64,000 nucleotides of DNA from Serinus canaria (taxonomy: Eukaryota; Chordata; Aves; Passeriformes; Fringillidae). How positions within the stretch are numbered: position 1 is the stretch's first letter; each line of letters opens with the position of its first letter. The notes under the pieces were generated by a model. The model searched no databases. It was not told the origin of the DNA and worked only from the letters and a program-made list of their open reading frames with translations. The position numbers and the translations under genes are program-made. The stretch lies in assembly GCF_022539315.1 (NCBI RefSeq), contig NC_066316.1, forward strand, positions 63,035,994 through 63,099,993. The letters run 5' to 3'. Positions 36,451 to 49,000 of the stretch are shown here, piece by piece.

Positions 36451-39400
36451 CATCCTAATACCAGCTCCACATAAAAGGGCTTTTAGGCTTCAATTTGTCA
36501 TTAAAGCAGATAAATTTCCATACCTCACTAAGCAGATGCTTAAAAAATGATATTCTTAAACTTAGATTCACTCAGTAATTCAGTGACACTCCATTCCTGC
36601 ATAATTTTAACACAGATTTTTACTACAATTGTTTTACTTTTTTGCTAAAATAGAGATGAGGGGAAAAAACCAGCAAAAAAACCACCAAAACCAAAGATCA
36701 AATTCAAACAGAAGAGCCAGGGGCAGAAGATGTAATAACTCAGGTTCTCAAAACCATCTTAATCCATTTCTACTCTGGTACCCTGCTCTGGGAGAATCAT
36801 GTCCAGTGTGACTGAAGATAGGTGAGGCAGAGAAAGTCTGGGCTTTCATCTGTTCTCATCCAATATTTTTAAGAAAGCATATCAGCAAATGCCTTGAAAA
36901 CATAAAACCCATGCCCTGCTTGTTTGTTACATGCAATTTTACTTCAGGGAGGCCAGTGATTTGTGACATAAGTGTTCTATGATTGTGGAATTAAATCTTT
37001 CATTGTAAAATGAAGAAGATGATTTAAGATTGCATGGGTAACCCACAAACTGGCTTTTCCTAACGGGATGTTTTTCCCAGTATTGTAAAAAAGATGCCTA
37101 ATTATTAAAACAATAATGAAAAACAAGAACACCCCCCTCAACCCCAAATCCAAAAAAGTCCCTAGCCCCAAGGCAGTACAGTTGCAGTGGGTCTCATTGT
37201 AAAGTAAAGCATTGCCTAGAGCTAACTTACTTAGGACAATTACTGTCTTTTCTCAGAGGTAATTCTTGGCAAACATTGGCTATACAAAGCACATATTGTA
37301 AACATAAGATGTAGACTGTATTCAAGCACAGATATGAGAATATTTTATGTCCTCTTCCTTTTTCAGCACTTGAGATATAAAGGCAGATGTCAGGAGCTCC
37401 ATGCAGTTAGTTAGTTTGCCTTTTTTGATGCCCCAAGTTACTTTGCATGACCTTCAGAGGCTAGCCCACGATGGCACAGGTCTCCCATGCATCCTGGCTC
37501 TTTGTCACCCCACTGTCATGGAGATGTCATGGAGAGCCTATGGCACCAGACATATCTGTTGGCAGAACTTTGTCATGCTCTATGGGTCTGGGTGTACACA
37601 GTAACTTGTTTTCATTTCCATGAAATATTCACTGAAGTTTCCATGACAAATCATTATTATTTCATTTGTGATTTCCTGTATCTTTTTATAGAGTGGCAAA
37701 AGCCAAAAAGCAGTGAGAAAGAATGTTCAGACTGGTGAAGGCATTGGTATTTGAGCTGAGAGAGGCATCCAAAGCATCGATCTACTATTCATTGTCTGTG
37801 TGACAAAGTCCAAAGTGCTTTTCAACTGTGAGCTTCATTTCCCTTTTCATTTAATGAGAATGATAAACAGCTCCTTTCAGAAATTCTTTGAACTTAAGCC
37901 ATTAAGGCATATAAAATCCTTATAGAAAGTAGTCCATATATAGTAAAATGTGAAAATATAGCAATTCAAAAAGTTGACACATTTTTTCCTTACAGGCACT
38001 GACAGTTTTTACTCCAGGTAGCTGCAGTAGGTAGAGGAGAAAGGGGGTCCCAGCATGCTAACTGAGGGTTTGGGAAGTTTTACTTTTCTTCTTTTTGAAA
38101 GAAATGCGAGGGATGGAAATGGGTTGAGCAGAATTTTTTTGCCAGAAGCCAGCAGTAAATGAAGCTCTGGCTACAGGCAGCTGTAAAGATTTTTTCTGTT
38201 CTATCAAACAGTGAGTTTGGACTCTAGGCTGCCATTCTGATTGTCCTTATGAGCGTGAGCTGAGCCAACAGCTTCTTGTTTTAAAATATTTTTTCCATAA
38301 CTAACGAAAATCTCCATAGTTTCTCTATAATTGCTGCTGCAGACTGATATTAGTGGTCTTGCTTTGAAGTTAGAAAACATGGAAAACTTCTGTCAGAGCC
38401 AGCTTGACAATGTGTTTGTGCTTTTTGCCCTGCTGTTCTGCCTAAGATGTTACTCTTTGGACTGGCCACAATTGGCAGTGCTGATGAAGTTGCAGATTCA
38501 GGTCTCCACAGAGAATCACCTGTAAAACAGGGTGAATTATGTCTTTCAAAGATCACTCCTTCTTGAAGTTATTTTGCTGGGGAAGTAGTGCAATCTACCT
38601 TTCTGTAGCATGGAGGCCTCTGTGCGGTTTTGAAATCTTCCACGAGGATATGTTCAGAAAGTCAGGTTTAGGACCAGCTCTGATTGAGTTGAGCAGCAGA
38701 GATCAGTAACAGGCAATAAGAATTTGTTTCTCTCCTCCCTGTCCAAGAGAAGCTGATTTTCATGATCATTTTTCCAGAAGTTGGTGAGGTCTAGTACAGT
38801 GGGGAGAATGTAGATACTAGACTACAGAAGGGATGCCAAAGAACAGAGAATGTAGAATTTCTGTGTGATTACAATTCTGCATTCCTCTCAGTACCAGGCA
38901 GGAGTTTTTTAGTCCACAAGGATGGTGAATTAAACCAGAGCTGCAATTTCATGAGGCCAGATCAATTGATTCAGCATCCTATACCTCCCAATCCCCCTCT
39001 GCTTCTTTTCTTGCCCCTTCCTTTGAGCTCTCTGTGCTTATCGTGCATCAGCTGCACCACTGATAGTCTACCAAACAGCCTATGAGTACATTCCATGTAC
39101 TCTTTCCTGTAAATGGAGGTTGCTCCCTGTCACAACAGGGCTCTGGTAAATGGGAATCACTTCTGTACTGCAATTTAACTCCATGTTGCAACTGCTATAT
39201 TGCTTTTGTGTTGTGATTTCAGTACATTGTGGTACCACTGTGCTGAATCAAAATCCCATGTCATGTCAAGCACATGCAAATATATAAATTTGCATTAAAA
39301 ATTAAACTCTCTTCATGTGGAATATGTAACAGACCTTAGTCAGAATGTATTGAACCCTGATGTACACACATGATATCCCATAACAAGCAGATTTAGCTCA

Positions 39401-41122
39401 CTAGCATTGCAAAAAAGATCCCAAACCAACAAAATTTTTATAAAAAGAGCTGAATGGTTTTCTGTCAACTCAGTGGTGAGTTTTCTTGGAGTTCTGCGAC
39501 AGTCATGAGACAACAGACAGGCTCAGAGAAGGACAAAGGCAAAAAAATGGAAGACTAAGTGGGAAGAGAATAAGACACGTCCCCATGGCTTTAGTGATCA
39601 ATAAAAACTGACTTAGTTGCTAGTGAAATCATAGCCAAAAGTTTTGGGTTTTTTCTAAGACTATGCACCCAGGTGTTTACTGTTGATATGTGATAACTTG
39701 TGATAACTAGGCGCCCCAAACCTTGAGCCCTGAAATAAGATCTGCAGCAAGTAAAGAAAGGAAAATATGTCAGAAGGTATTGGGCAAGATTTTGCAGGCC
39801 ACCTCCAGTCCTTTCACAGCTGAACCTTGTGAAAATAGAACATTTGTGGGGGCAGTTAAAGTCACATTTGTTCCTTGACAAGAAGATGATGTTTACTCCA
39901 GAAGTTAAAATATGAACATTCTAAGTACAACCATGTGAGAAATCACAGTGATGCTCCCAGCTCTCTTCTGAGACTGGTCATTCTGGCAGAGTCGGGCCCC
40001 TAGGCTCTCATTTGTAAGTGTAGAATCAATAATTCTATTGTTCATGATCAAGTCCAGACAAGGCTTAAAGAATGAGAAATAAAATGAATTGATGAATGGA
40101 ACACTCACTCTAGCAGATTTTACATTCAAATGCATTCAGTAATAATCAGCCAACATCTTGATCGTGTTTTTATTTATAACATTTCCTGCTCAGCACAGGT
40201 CTGGCTCTGGTCTACATTACAGAACAATCCTGGCAGTCTTTGTTACAAAGACACAGCTCTTAACTGCACTGAGGGCTTTGGACCCACTGAAAAAAAATGC
40301 AAGCACATATTAGCTACTGGACAAGTATTGTTTTGCTTAACACATGTAAAATTGCTTCTTAAATATCTTAACAGAAGAGCAGATGTGAGGCATACTTAGT
40401 AGCAATGTGGTTGTCACCCTTGACGCAAATTCTTTGCAATTTGTTTTGCTTTTCCTTTTCTGCTCTTTCTAGATCTGTGCTGCTGAATTCAGAAGGCTTT
40501 CTGTGTGCATTACATTTGACATCACATTAAGCAACCATAAGACACTAGCTTCACTATGACATTGTTGTTGCTGATGTTGCCGCACTACATTCTTCATTCC
40601 ATGATGATTTTTCTTCATCCTTTGTATGCAACTCCCTGAATCAGTTTGAGAGCTCCATTTCCTTTTCCCTTCTCCTAAATAAGTGACTCAAGATTCTTTT
40701 TAATTGTACGAGCTAATTTGTATTTAACTCTTACATCCAATACTAGCCCCAAACCACAAGTAGACAGGACTAATTCTTCCTCAGGCCAAGGCAGATTAAC
40801 TTATAGGGTCCATGTACACGTTCTTAATTTTCAGGGGTGAGGAATCGGGAGCAAAATGTCTTAAAAGCACATAAAACAATTTCTACATTGAATGGTAGTC
40901 ATACCATGATTATGATCCTATTCTAAGTGAATGCTCCAACTACAAGCTAGAAACAGGTATCTTTGTTATGTGCTGCTTGAAAACTCCTTTCATCCCTGCA
41001 TTTTTCTTTTAATTGTGAAAAAATCATGGAATGCATTAAAAAAATCCTTAAATCACTCAGTGCTGACTACTTCATAATCAATAGCATACTGATTAGAAAA
41101 CATATAAGGCACATAAAATATT

Positions 41123-41382
41123 AGGGAAGGGAAGGGAAGGGAAGGGAAGGGAAGGGAAGGGAAGGGAAGGGAAGGGAAGGGAAGGGAAGGGAAGGGAAGG
41201 GAAAGGGAAGGGAAGGGAAGGGAAGGGACGTGAAGGGAAGGGAAGGAAGGGAAGGAAGGGAAGGGAAGGGAAGGGAAGGGAAGTGGAAGGGAAGGGAAGG
41301 GAAGGGAAGGGAAGGGAAGGGAAGGGAAGGAAGGGAAGGGAAGGGAAGGGAAGGGAAGGGAAGGGAAGGGAAGGGAAAGAGG
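41123..41382 (+). repeat. (GGGAA)n pentanucleotide array, about 50 units
   Basis: GGGAA repeats for 260 bp with small interruptions: an extra A near 41202-41205, ACGTG near 41228-41232, GGAAGG contractions at 41241-41258 and 41328-41332, and AGTGG at 41282-41286. Runs of GGG separated by AA recur dozens of times, which meets the usual G-quadruplex pattern on the plus strand with two-base loops. The whole tract is purine-only on one strand, so triplex formation is also possible. Open frames of repeated FPSLP or GREGK peptides on the two strands are artefacts of the repeat. Confidence 0.98.
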
Positions 41383-43591
41383 ACGGTACTAAATATCCTT
41401 CAGTATTTTTTTCATAATACAATGGGTGTTTAGTCACAGCACATTGATATTTGTTTCTTACCAACTTAGTTGATATTTTTGCCCTGAATTCTCTGTAAAA
41501 GCTGATTAAAAACAGAATCTAGAAGAATCTTTATTTCAGTTTTTCTGGATTAAATGAAAGAAAATGAAGTCTCTTCTTTACAACTGTTTAGCTTTATATC
41601 TATGATAAAAAGACTTTTTAAAAAAATTCTGATACTAATTTAAATTCTAAATACCTCTGTCAACTCCTTTTACTGACAATATCTTATTATGGTTAATAAT
41701 GCCATAAGCACAGTGGATAAATTTTACTAATTGCAGTGGCATGGGAAAGATGGAAAAATATTATGTGACCTTTAATAGGCAATAGATTCCTATAATGGTG
41801 AATAAGGATTCATTAAAATCCCCTCCTTGTTTCCTGGATATGAAGGAAGCTCAAATGAGCCTCCAGATGTAAAGTTTGCAGTTCATTCTATTTCCTCTTG
41901 AGAACAAATATGACTCTTGGTGCAGATAAATCATAACTGCAGTTTCTGATCCAACAATGTGTGAAAGCATATGTTTAATTTCAATCTTGTGAATAATCTC
42001 ATAGATCCTATAGTTCACAGGCTAAATGTGAAGCATGGCTTTGTGGGTCAAGTGAATTCCAAGCTGAATAATCAAATTCATCATCTACTCTTCATAAATG
42101 AACTATTCAAAATGTATAATGTGATAGATCCACATAGAGAAGCTGAAAATCTGCCACAAGATGCCAAAGAAAATAATAGTAACAGATAAAAATATATCTG
42201 TGAATGAAAGGAGTAGAGGAATTCACACAAAACAAATTATGAAAGGGGTGGTTCCCCTCACCTAGGTGCCCTTTGTCATAAGACTACAGTTTTCCTTAAG
42301 ACAGTAACATTTCCAAATAGATAAGTTTTGGCAAGTCTAGAGTGAAGTCCTCTGAGGAGAGATGCAGTGCAGCCTGAGAATTTTGATTCGCTGTCTGCTT
42401 TGGAGGCCTCCTTGCATTCCTTCTTTTCTACTGAGAAGAAAATCTGAAAGTTGCTGAGGCAGCTTATGGCAGTCCCTCTGTCTGAGATGGAGGAAGTGTG
42501 TGCTCGATTGCCAGAAGATTGGACTCAAGAAAATCACTTGACTTCAACAGTCTCAACAGATTTAACTTGTCCACCTCAAATTAATAATTTATCTACTCAA
42601 ATTCTCCTGCCTGAAAGTGAGAGAGGATCCTAACACTTAGCTGAAATAGTTGTAGAAAAAACACTTAGTCCATCCCCCACTTCCTGTGAACTTAGTGGAA
42701 TACTGCTTCCAAAACAAATCTATGGTGCCTTGGTTGCATCAGCACATAGCTGAAACTCCTTCTTTCAAGGAAAATTTGATTCTATAAAATAGGAAAATTT
42801 AAAATCCTAAATGTGTAAATAAAACCAACTCTTTAAAAAGAATTTAAGTGTGATTAATTGAGCTCCTCCTGTGTTTTATGTTCAAGCCTTAGCAATTCTG
42901 CAGTTCAGCTGATACCAGAAATGGACAACATTTGAAATACAGTGAGGGAAGGGTGCTTTTATGAGACTTTCAGATCAGCGCTGTGGATCCAATGGATTGA
43001 TATCCAAATTTTCAGATGCACATCTGAACAAATGTGTTAGGAGAGAGATCTACTACTTTTCAAGTACAAGTTTCCCTCTTCTTTCTTCATCTGTTTATGA
43101 ACTATTGAGAAGAGAACATCTGTTTTAAATTAGTAACTGGACCACTGTTCTGATGCCAGACCATATAATTCCCTTTCTTATTGTTTCTCCCCTATTCTCT
43201 AAAATTTGTCTTCCAGTTTATAACAGCAAGATATTCTGTGAGCAGCAAAGTTAATGAAGTTCAGTTTCCTATGAACTGTCTTTTTGTCCTGTGGACACTT
43301 CAGTGGTCAGAGACAGCATGTGAAACTATTCATATGTGGTCTTGCTCCTGGCAAATGTGTACAGTCTCTGACCATGAAACTGTGTCTGAATAAAACTAAT
43401 TCTGACTGCCTTTTCTTGGTAGAGACAAGGAAGTTTGGATCTTTCTCCCTAACATCCCGTTTAGTTTGCAGAATTTTTGAGTCTTACATACCTCCTTTAA
43501 ATAAATTATTCAAAATATTTAAACCACATTTGAAAATAGGGTTTGCAGGCAGATAGCAGATAAACAATTACAGTCATGTCTTTTGAAAACA
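41383..43591. other. Unannotated AT-rich sequence
   Basis: No gene or repeat family is recognised. The plus-strand frame at 41971-42189 (72 codons) gives a complex-looking peptide but has no supporting splice sites or known motif. Confidence 0.55.
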
Positions 43592-43672
43592 ACCCCTCTG
43601 CCTTCTTCCACCCCAACCCTCCTGCCCCCCACCCAAAAACCCCCCAGAACCCTCCAAAATCCCAAACTACAA
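43592..43672. repeat. C-rich low-complexity stretch
   Basis: Cytosine and adenine dominate, with runs such as CCTGCCCCCCACCC and CCCCCCAG (43621-43646). Low complexity, no function inferred. Confidence 0.75.
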
Positions 43673-43770
43673 CACTTGAACTTCATTCAGTAGATTACAC
43701 AGTTACATTCCTCTTAGAAGGTTACTGAGAACAGACAAATCAAATTAAAAGGCAGTTCCTGGAAGTTATT

Positions 43771-43862
43771 CTCTTTTTTTCTTTCTTTTTCTTTCTCTCT
43801 CTCTCTCTCTCTCTCTCTCACTTTTGCTCTTTCTCTCTTTCTCTCACTCTTTCTCTCTTTCC
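43771..43862. repeat. Polypyrimidine (CT)n / (CTTT)n tract
   Basis: Almost pure pyrimidine, with a (CT)n core at about 43793-43819 and CTTTCT-type units on both sides, broken only by A or G near 43820, 43826 and 43845. A length-variable microsatellite. Confidence 0.93.
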
Positions 43863-44802
43863 TTGGATATGAAAGAAGTCATAAAGGAAGATGAAGAAAT
43901 CTTCATTTTTCCTCCTGTCCTGTCAAATCTAGAATCTTAAAGGAATTTTGTACAGTCTGTACCATCTGCAAAATCAGCCTAAACCTGATGTATTTCTGCA
44001 GTTGAACTAGGCTGTTGGAGACTACTTATAAAGACTGGTGTAAAGATGGAGCAAACACTTGGCAGCTCGTTTGTTTCAGAAAATATCTGTTCATCCACTT
44101 TAAGCCTGTACTTCAGAGTGGACCCTGTTAGATCCACAGGTGATCTTTAAACTTCAGAAGTATGTTTTGGTATGCTGTGGCAGCTAAAAACTTTCTCCAT
44201 CAAGTCTGGTTGTGGAGATTTCAGCTCTTGAGTCATCTGCCAGCAAAGGGTTGATGTGGTTAAGACTCAGGGCTTCCCAAGAAAAACCAACCCTTTTTTT
44301 TGCAGACTTCTGTCCATATTTAAAGTCACCCAAGAAAGAACAACTCCATTCCTTATTTTCTGATTGAATTCAACTTTGAGTACTGGAAGAATTGTTATTA
44401 ATAAAGCTGGAAACTAAATTTAGTTTCCTGTACTTTTCACTCCTAACTTTCATGGCTTTCAGTGACTCTTTTCACTGCAGTGAAATCTATCTCTAAGCTT
44501 CCTAATCAAACTCTGAATGTGGCTGGTCTCACTTTACTGGAGGGCACAGTGCCAGTCAGGGTTGCTGGGCTAACTGAGTAAGGTGGTCAAGCACTCTCTC
44601 AGCAGAGACAGAACAGGACTGGCAGCTCTTATGCTTTCAGTACCTGAACAGTACCTGAATTACACTTATCCATTACACTGCCAACTGTGGCTTAAGTGTT
44701 AATAACATTTCCAAATTGTTAATTCTGGTTCAGGACAGTTTGCAGGTATTGAACATCATAAACTAAAGGTACAGGAAACACAGCTAAGATACTTTTTTTT
44801 TA
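43863..44802. other. Unannotated sequence
   Basis: No gene or repeat family is recognised. A TTTTTTTTGCAG at 44293-44304 resembles a 3' splice site, but no matching donor or long open frame follows. Confidence 0.55.
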
Positions 44803-44866
44803 TCTCCTGAGGTTTTTTCCTTTTCTTTTTTTTTTTTTTGCTTTGTTTGGGTTTTTTTTTCCCTAG

Positions 44867-44922
44867 GCAAAAGAATGAATTCAGTGACTATAGCAAGGAA
44901 AATGGGCTTCATCAGAGCAAAG
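44867..44922 (+). other. Candidate 56-base internal exon (hypothetical)
   Basis: A long pyrimidine tract (44814-44866), one of the strongest in the window, ends in CCCTAG at 44861-44866. After 56 bases comes AAAG|GTATGTAT (donor at 44923), close to the vertebrate 5' splice consensus. A CTGAG at about 44808-44812 could serve as branch site. Two of three frames are open. The one starting at the second base gives QKNEFSDYSKENGLHQSK, a hydrophilic peptide of ordinary composition; the third frame meets TGA at once. Length 56 is not a multiple of three, so skipping would shift a reading frame. I do not recognise the peptide and cannot name a host gene. A T-rich tract beside a GT is possible by chance, or this may be an untranslated or lncRNA exon. 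Confidence 0.3.
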
Positions 44923-45905
44923 GTATGTATCAGCTGAAAATACTGGCTTCTGGAAATTATTTATTTTATAAGGTTAAGTCAGAGTTTCCATCAACGCAAC
45001 CATATTTTTGTCAGTAAATCATAAATACTTTCCTATTGATGCTACTCTACAATTTGTTTGGAATTTACTCAGCAAATAATAGAAAGTCAGAAGAAATGAC
45101 TGAGCCTAACTTCATTCCGGCCTATTTCTGTTTTTCCACATTTCTGAACTGTTTTCAGTTTCAGCTTATTATTTGGGACATAATTCAAGCATGACTTCTG
45201 ATAAACAGCAGCACTGGACCATAGGCTTCCTATTGCTCTAATGCCTTCAGGTTTATACTTAAACAATGACATCTCTGTGTAGGGTATAAACATACCCTGA
45301 TTATATAATTTTCACTTGTGTATCAGCATGAGGGAGGAATTTGCAGTTCAGTGGAAAAAAAGAAATTCTGCCTGAAATGGAGTAGGTTCCAGCTCACGGG
45401 GCCTTACCACTGACATTTTTGGGGGTGTAACTCAATCTCCAGCATGTCCTCTTTACCACTGTATGCCTTGATACACAGATTGTGACTCTGGTAATGCTGC
45501 AAGTCTTTTTGTCAATGAAAAAAGTCTTATGAACATAGCATTGAAGGGTTCTGACTAAAATCCTATAGTAGCAGTTGACATTTGTGCTAGAGGAAGTGCT
45601 TTTATAGAGAAATCACTGTTGGGTATAATATTGGGGTGCATATGTGGAAATAAGGCAAAGTAAAGACCATCTAAATAATGAGCAGTTTATAAGATGTGAG
45701 CAGTGGGAAAAGAGAAATAAAATGGCATCTTTTCATGAACCATAACTGAACACTCAGAGGACAAAACAGAAGAATTATTGTTTGCAGATGTGATTGTGGC
45801 AATAAAGGGACATAATAAACTGACAAACAAACCAACCACTCTTATTGAAAATTGCTACAGAATTCCTCAATTATTGTCCCAAACACTGCAGTATACAATT
45901 GTCAT
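44923..45905. other. Unannotated AT-rich sequence
   Basis: No gene or repeat is recognised. If the preceding candidate exon is real, this would be intron. Confidence 0.5.
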
Positions 45906-46062
45906 ATCACAGAAACATAGAATGGTTTGGGTTGGATAATATCAGAGATCATGTTCCGACCCCTCTGCCATGGACACCTTACACTACATCAAATTGCTCA
46001 GAGCCCCATCCAATCTGGCCTTCCACACTCCCAGGCATGTGGCATCCAGGGCTTCTCTGGAA
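45906..46062 (-). mobile_element. CR1 LINE, short 3' fragment (minus strand)
   Basis: The plus strand begins ATCACAGAAACATAGAATGG, then GTTTGGGTTGGATAATATC, GACCCCTCTGCCATGGACACC, GCTCAGAGCCCCATCCAA and GGGCTTCTCTGG. This is the reverse complement of the CR1 3' untranslated end, with the terminal ATTCTATG-type repeat at the left. Only about 157 bp remain, a heavily 5'-truncated copy as is usual for CR1. No coding sequence is included, although a plus-strand open frame (45845-46078) crosses it by chance. Confidence 0.93.
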
Positions 46063-49000
46063 AATGACCCTGTATTGATAGGGTAGTTACAATTACTCTG
46101 GTAGTAAAACCTTTTGAACAGTTAGGCTTTGAGAAGGTTATTGCAGAAAGTTTTAGACTGTGATTTCACAGGGAGTGAATGAGAGTGAAGCAGAATGGGT
46201 AGTCTGGGAAAGCAAATCAGTGCAATAAAAACAAATGCAAAAATGTTGGAAGACAATAATGGAGGAAAAGATGGCTGTAGACATTCAATTAAACTGCACT
46301 ATGCTGGAGGAAGTTAAATCATTACAATGGATCAAAAACAAAAATGAAGGCACCCTGTGCTATCATACTTTTGTTAACCTTATCTAAGCCTGCAGAGCAG
46401 CTCTCAGATGGTAGCTGTATAGACATGGCAGTATCATCTCTGGAACATGGCAGTAGCCAGCCTGTGAGCTCTCTAGGAGGATCTAGGCCAGTGGCACAGG
46501 TAGATTCAGATCCTAGCTCCATGGTATGTTGTCTTTGTCTGTTCTTACCTGGCCAAGGTCCGTCTTGCTAAGGCAGGCATCTGCCACCATCAGGCATTGT
46601 TTCTGGGCAGGCATAGTTTCAACTTCTTCTCACCCATGCACAACTGTCTGAAGGCTGAGCACATAAACAAGTACTTTAGGTTCCCTCTTTAGTCAATGGA
46701 GAGGATGTGTCTTCCAGAGAATGATTTATTTAATCCCAGAACAATTGTACTGCTGGGGAAATGATCCAGATTCCTAAATATAGGAGCTCAGTAGCCTTTG
46801 AGGTGCCCTAGATTATCCAAAACATCATCATGGGGTTGGCAGGCATGACCCAGGACTTATGAGAAACCTTGGCCTTCTGGGCATTCGGTAGCTGGAAGCC
46901 GGGTTCCTGCGGTGTCTGAAGCAGCACTAGATGCCTATGTTTAGGCAAGGGAAGCAGACCTGGAGCACAACTTTTCTTCAGCCAAGAACCAGTTACCAAG
47001 AAGATCTGTGCCAACAGTACAGCACAGTCTTAGAAGCTGTTTTCTGCAGAGGGAGGGTAAGGAGGTTTTTATGGTGCTAGTTTTCTGATTTTTTTCCAGG
47101 AAATTAAAAGAAAAGTTCGAAACAGAAGCCTGTCCTGAACTACACTTTGTCGTGCTGCGTTTAGGGTGAGAAAGAGACTACAGAAATAGAATTGTTATGG
47201 GGAAAAAAGTGTTATTGTGAAATAAAGTAAATTAGATGGCAGAAGAGGGGGAAGAAAAGAGAGTGTTTGACAGAGTGAGAAGAAATTCTTGCCCGAAAGA
47301 AATAAGTTAGGTGCTGCAGTTGAGAGAGATGTCCGTAAAGATTACGTTACTGTTAAAACACTGGAAAACTCAGAGTCCTGGACAGGAAAGACTCACAGTA
47401 AGGCCATAAAAGGGACAGAAACCTTGAGGTGGTAGAATGACCTATAAACTGAACTGGCAGGTTAACAACCCAAATGGAAACAAGACATCAAAAAGCAAAA
47501 TTAAATTAATTAGAAGGATTAAAGAGTCTTGGAGGGAAGCCCATCTTGATCAGATCAGATTTTGACAAAGAGCTTGAATTCTACAGTGTAGTATTTAGGG
47601 TAGCATGGGGACAATGACAATGCAAATAACTATAATATGCTTTTGTGGTAGCCATAAAAGCCCCACTGATTTCATCCTTGATCATGAAATGCAGAAAAAC
47701 CTCTGCATTTCCAAACTGAGCATTACTGTTAAGATCAAAAGGTGAGATAGCTGACATGGTATGAGCATGCTGCAGTAGAGTATGAAGGTTAATGCCACTT
47801 CATCTTGAGATGCACTATCCACTGGCACTTTCAGATTCTCCATTGTGTAATTCTACTTTACTCACATGACCTAGGTGCTATGATTTGATTATTATTCTTA
47901 TTATTAACATTTTGTCCCAAATTCTTAGATGTCAGTGTGGACCACAACAGGGTCTGGCTGGAACTACCATGTTTTGGTTGTTTTGCAATGGCAATCCAAG
48001 TGTGTGGGTATGAAAGTTCACTTTCCATGATCTTTGGTAAGGAGTCAGAAAGTGCATGGCACATCACACTGCAGTACAGGCACAGCTTAAGCAAACGGGA
48101 GCTCAGGGTCTGGAGTTGAAACCACAGTGAGCACTGTTAATCCCACATGATCTCATAAAATATTCCAATAATCTTAAAAGTACTCTGACCACCTAGAAGG
48201 TCGTAGGACTCCGGGCAGAGATTAAATTCTTAATTAGCTGCATTTACAGAAAATCTAGTGGGAAAGTAAAAATATATGAAAGAGGAGAAAGTTCCTCCTA
48301 GAAAAAAAGGATAGACTACATCTGCAGCATTTTAGGGGAAATGAGAATATATTGTCCACCTCCCCAAGGGGTAAGCAAAGAAAATTTTTTGTAACAAATA
48401 ATTTAGAATAGAAAAGTCTCTAACAATAAATATTTATGCTACTAATTAATGGAAAATCAAATTCCAATTAAGACCAAAAATCTCTTTACTAGAACAAACT
48501 TCCTGCTTCATTCTTAAGCTATTATATGTTTTAAAAAATATAGTATCAATATGGAAAGGCTTAGGTTTCCCAAAAACCTGAAAAACACAGAGCAGAGCAG
48601 AATTCCTGATGAACCTCAGGAGAGAGCACCTTCAGAACTTCAGCTGCTGAGGAGAACTGTGTGTACTCAACAGAGAAAATTTTGAAAGAGAATATTCCCT
48701 GGTAAGTAGTAGTTGGCAACTCTCCAGCATGGCATAAGTGAGAGTCCACAGCTGCAAGGGACTCAGTATTCCTTAAGGCACCTACATCAGAAACCAGACA
48801 AGAATATCCAAGGCCTCTGCACTGCACTGAATATCTTCTGGGATATGAAAAATCAATAGGGCTTTTCTCCGAGCCACTAAATGATGAGTTTAAATTCACT
48901 GGTGAAACTAAGAGCAGAATCTAGTGCTGCATTTTAATTACATCTATTACTGCCAGGTGTGACCTGTACAGCTATTATATATGTGACTACATTTCAGATA

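Larger units (their letters stand above)
33671..41122. other. Long unannotated stretch, no gene recognised
   Basis: About 7.5 kb without a supported gene. It contains two inverted repeats annotated separately (34312-34357 and 36415-36450), A/C-rich stretches at 36655-36705 and 37100-37170, and a micro tandem GTCATGGAGA at 37517-37536. A short TTTTTTCCTTACAG tract at 37982-37995 is followed by only 22 bases before a GT and is not convincing as an exon. Confidence 0.55.

Noticed and set aside
37982..38023. 22-base microexon between TTTTTTCCTTACAG and GTAGCT
   Set aside because: The donor is weak and such spacing is frequent in T-rich DNA; nothing else supports it.
41093..41464. 123-codon minus-strand open frame of repeated FPSLP peptides, and the complementary GREGK frame
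   Set aside because: Both are read-throughs of the GGGAA pentanucleotide array, which has no stop in these frames. They are repeat artefacts.
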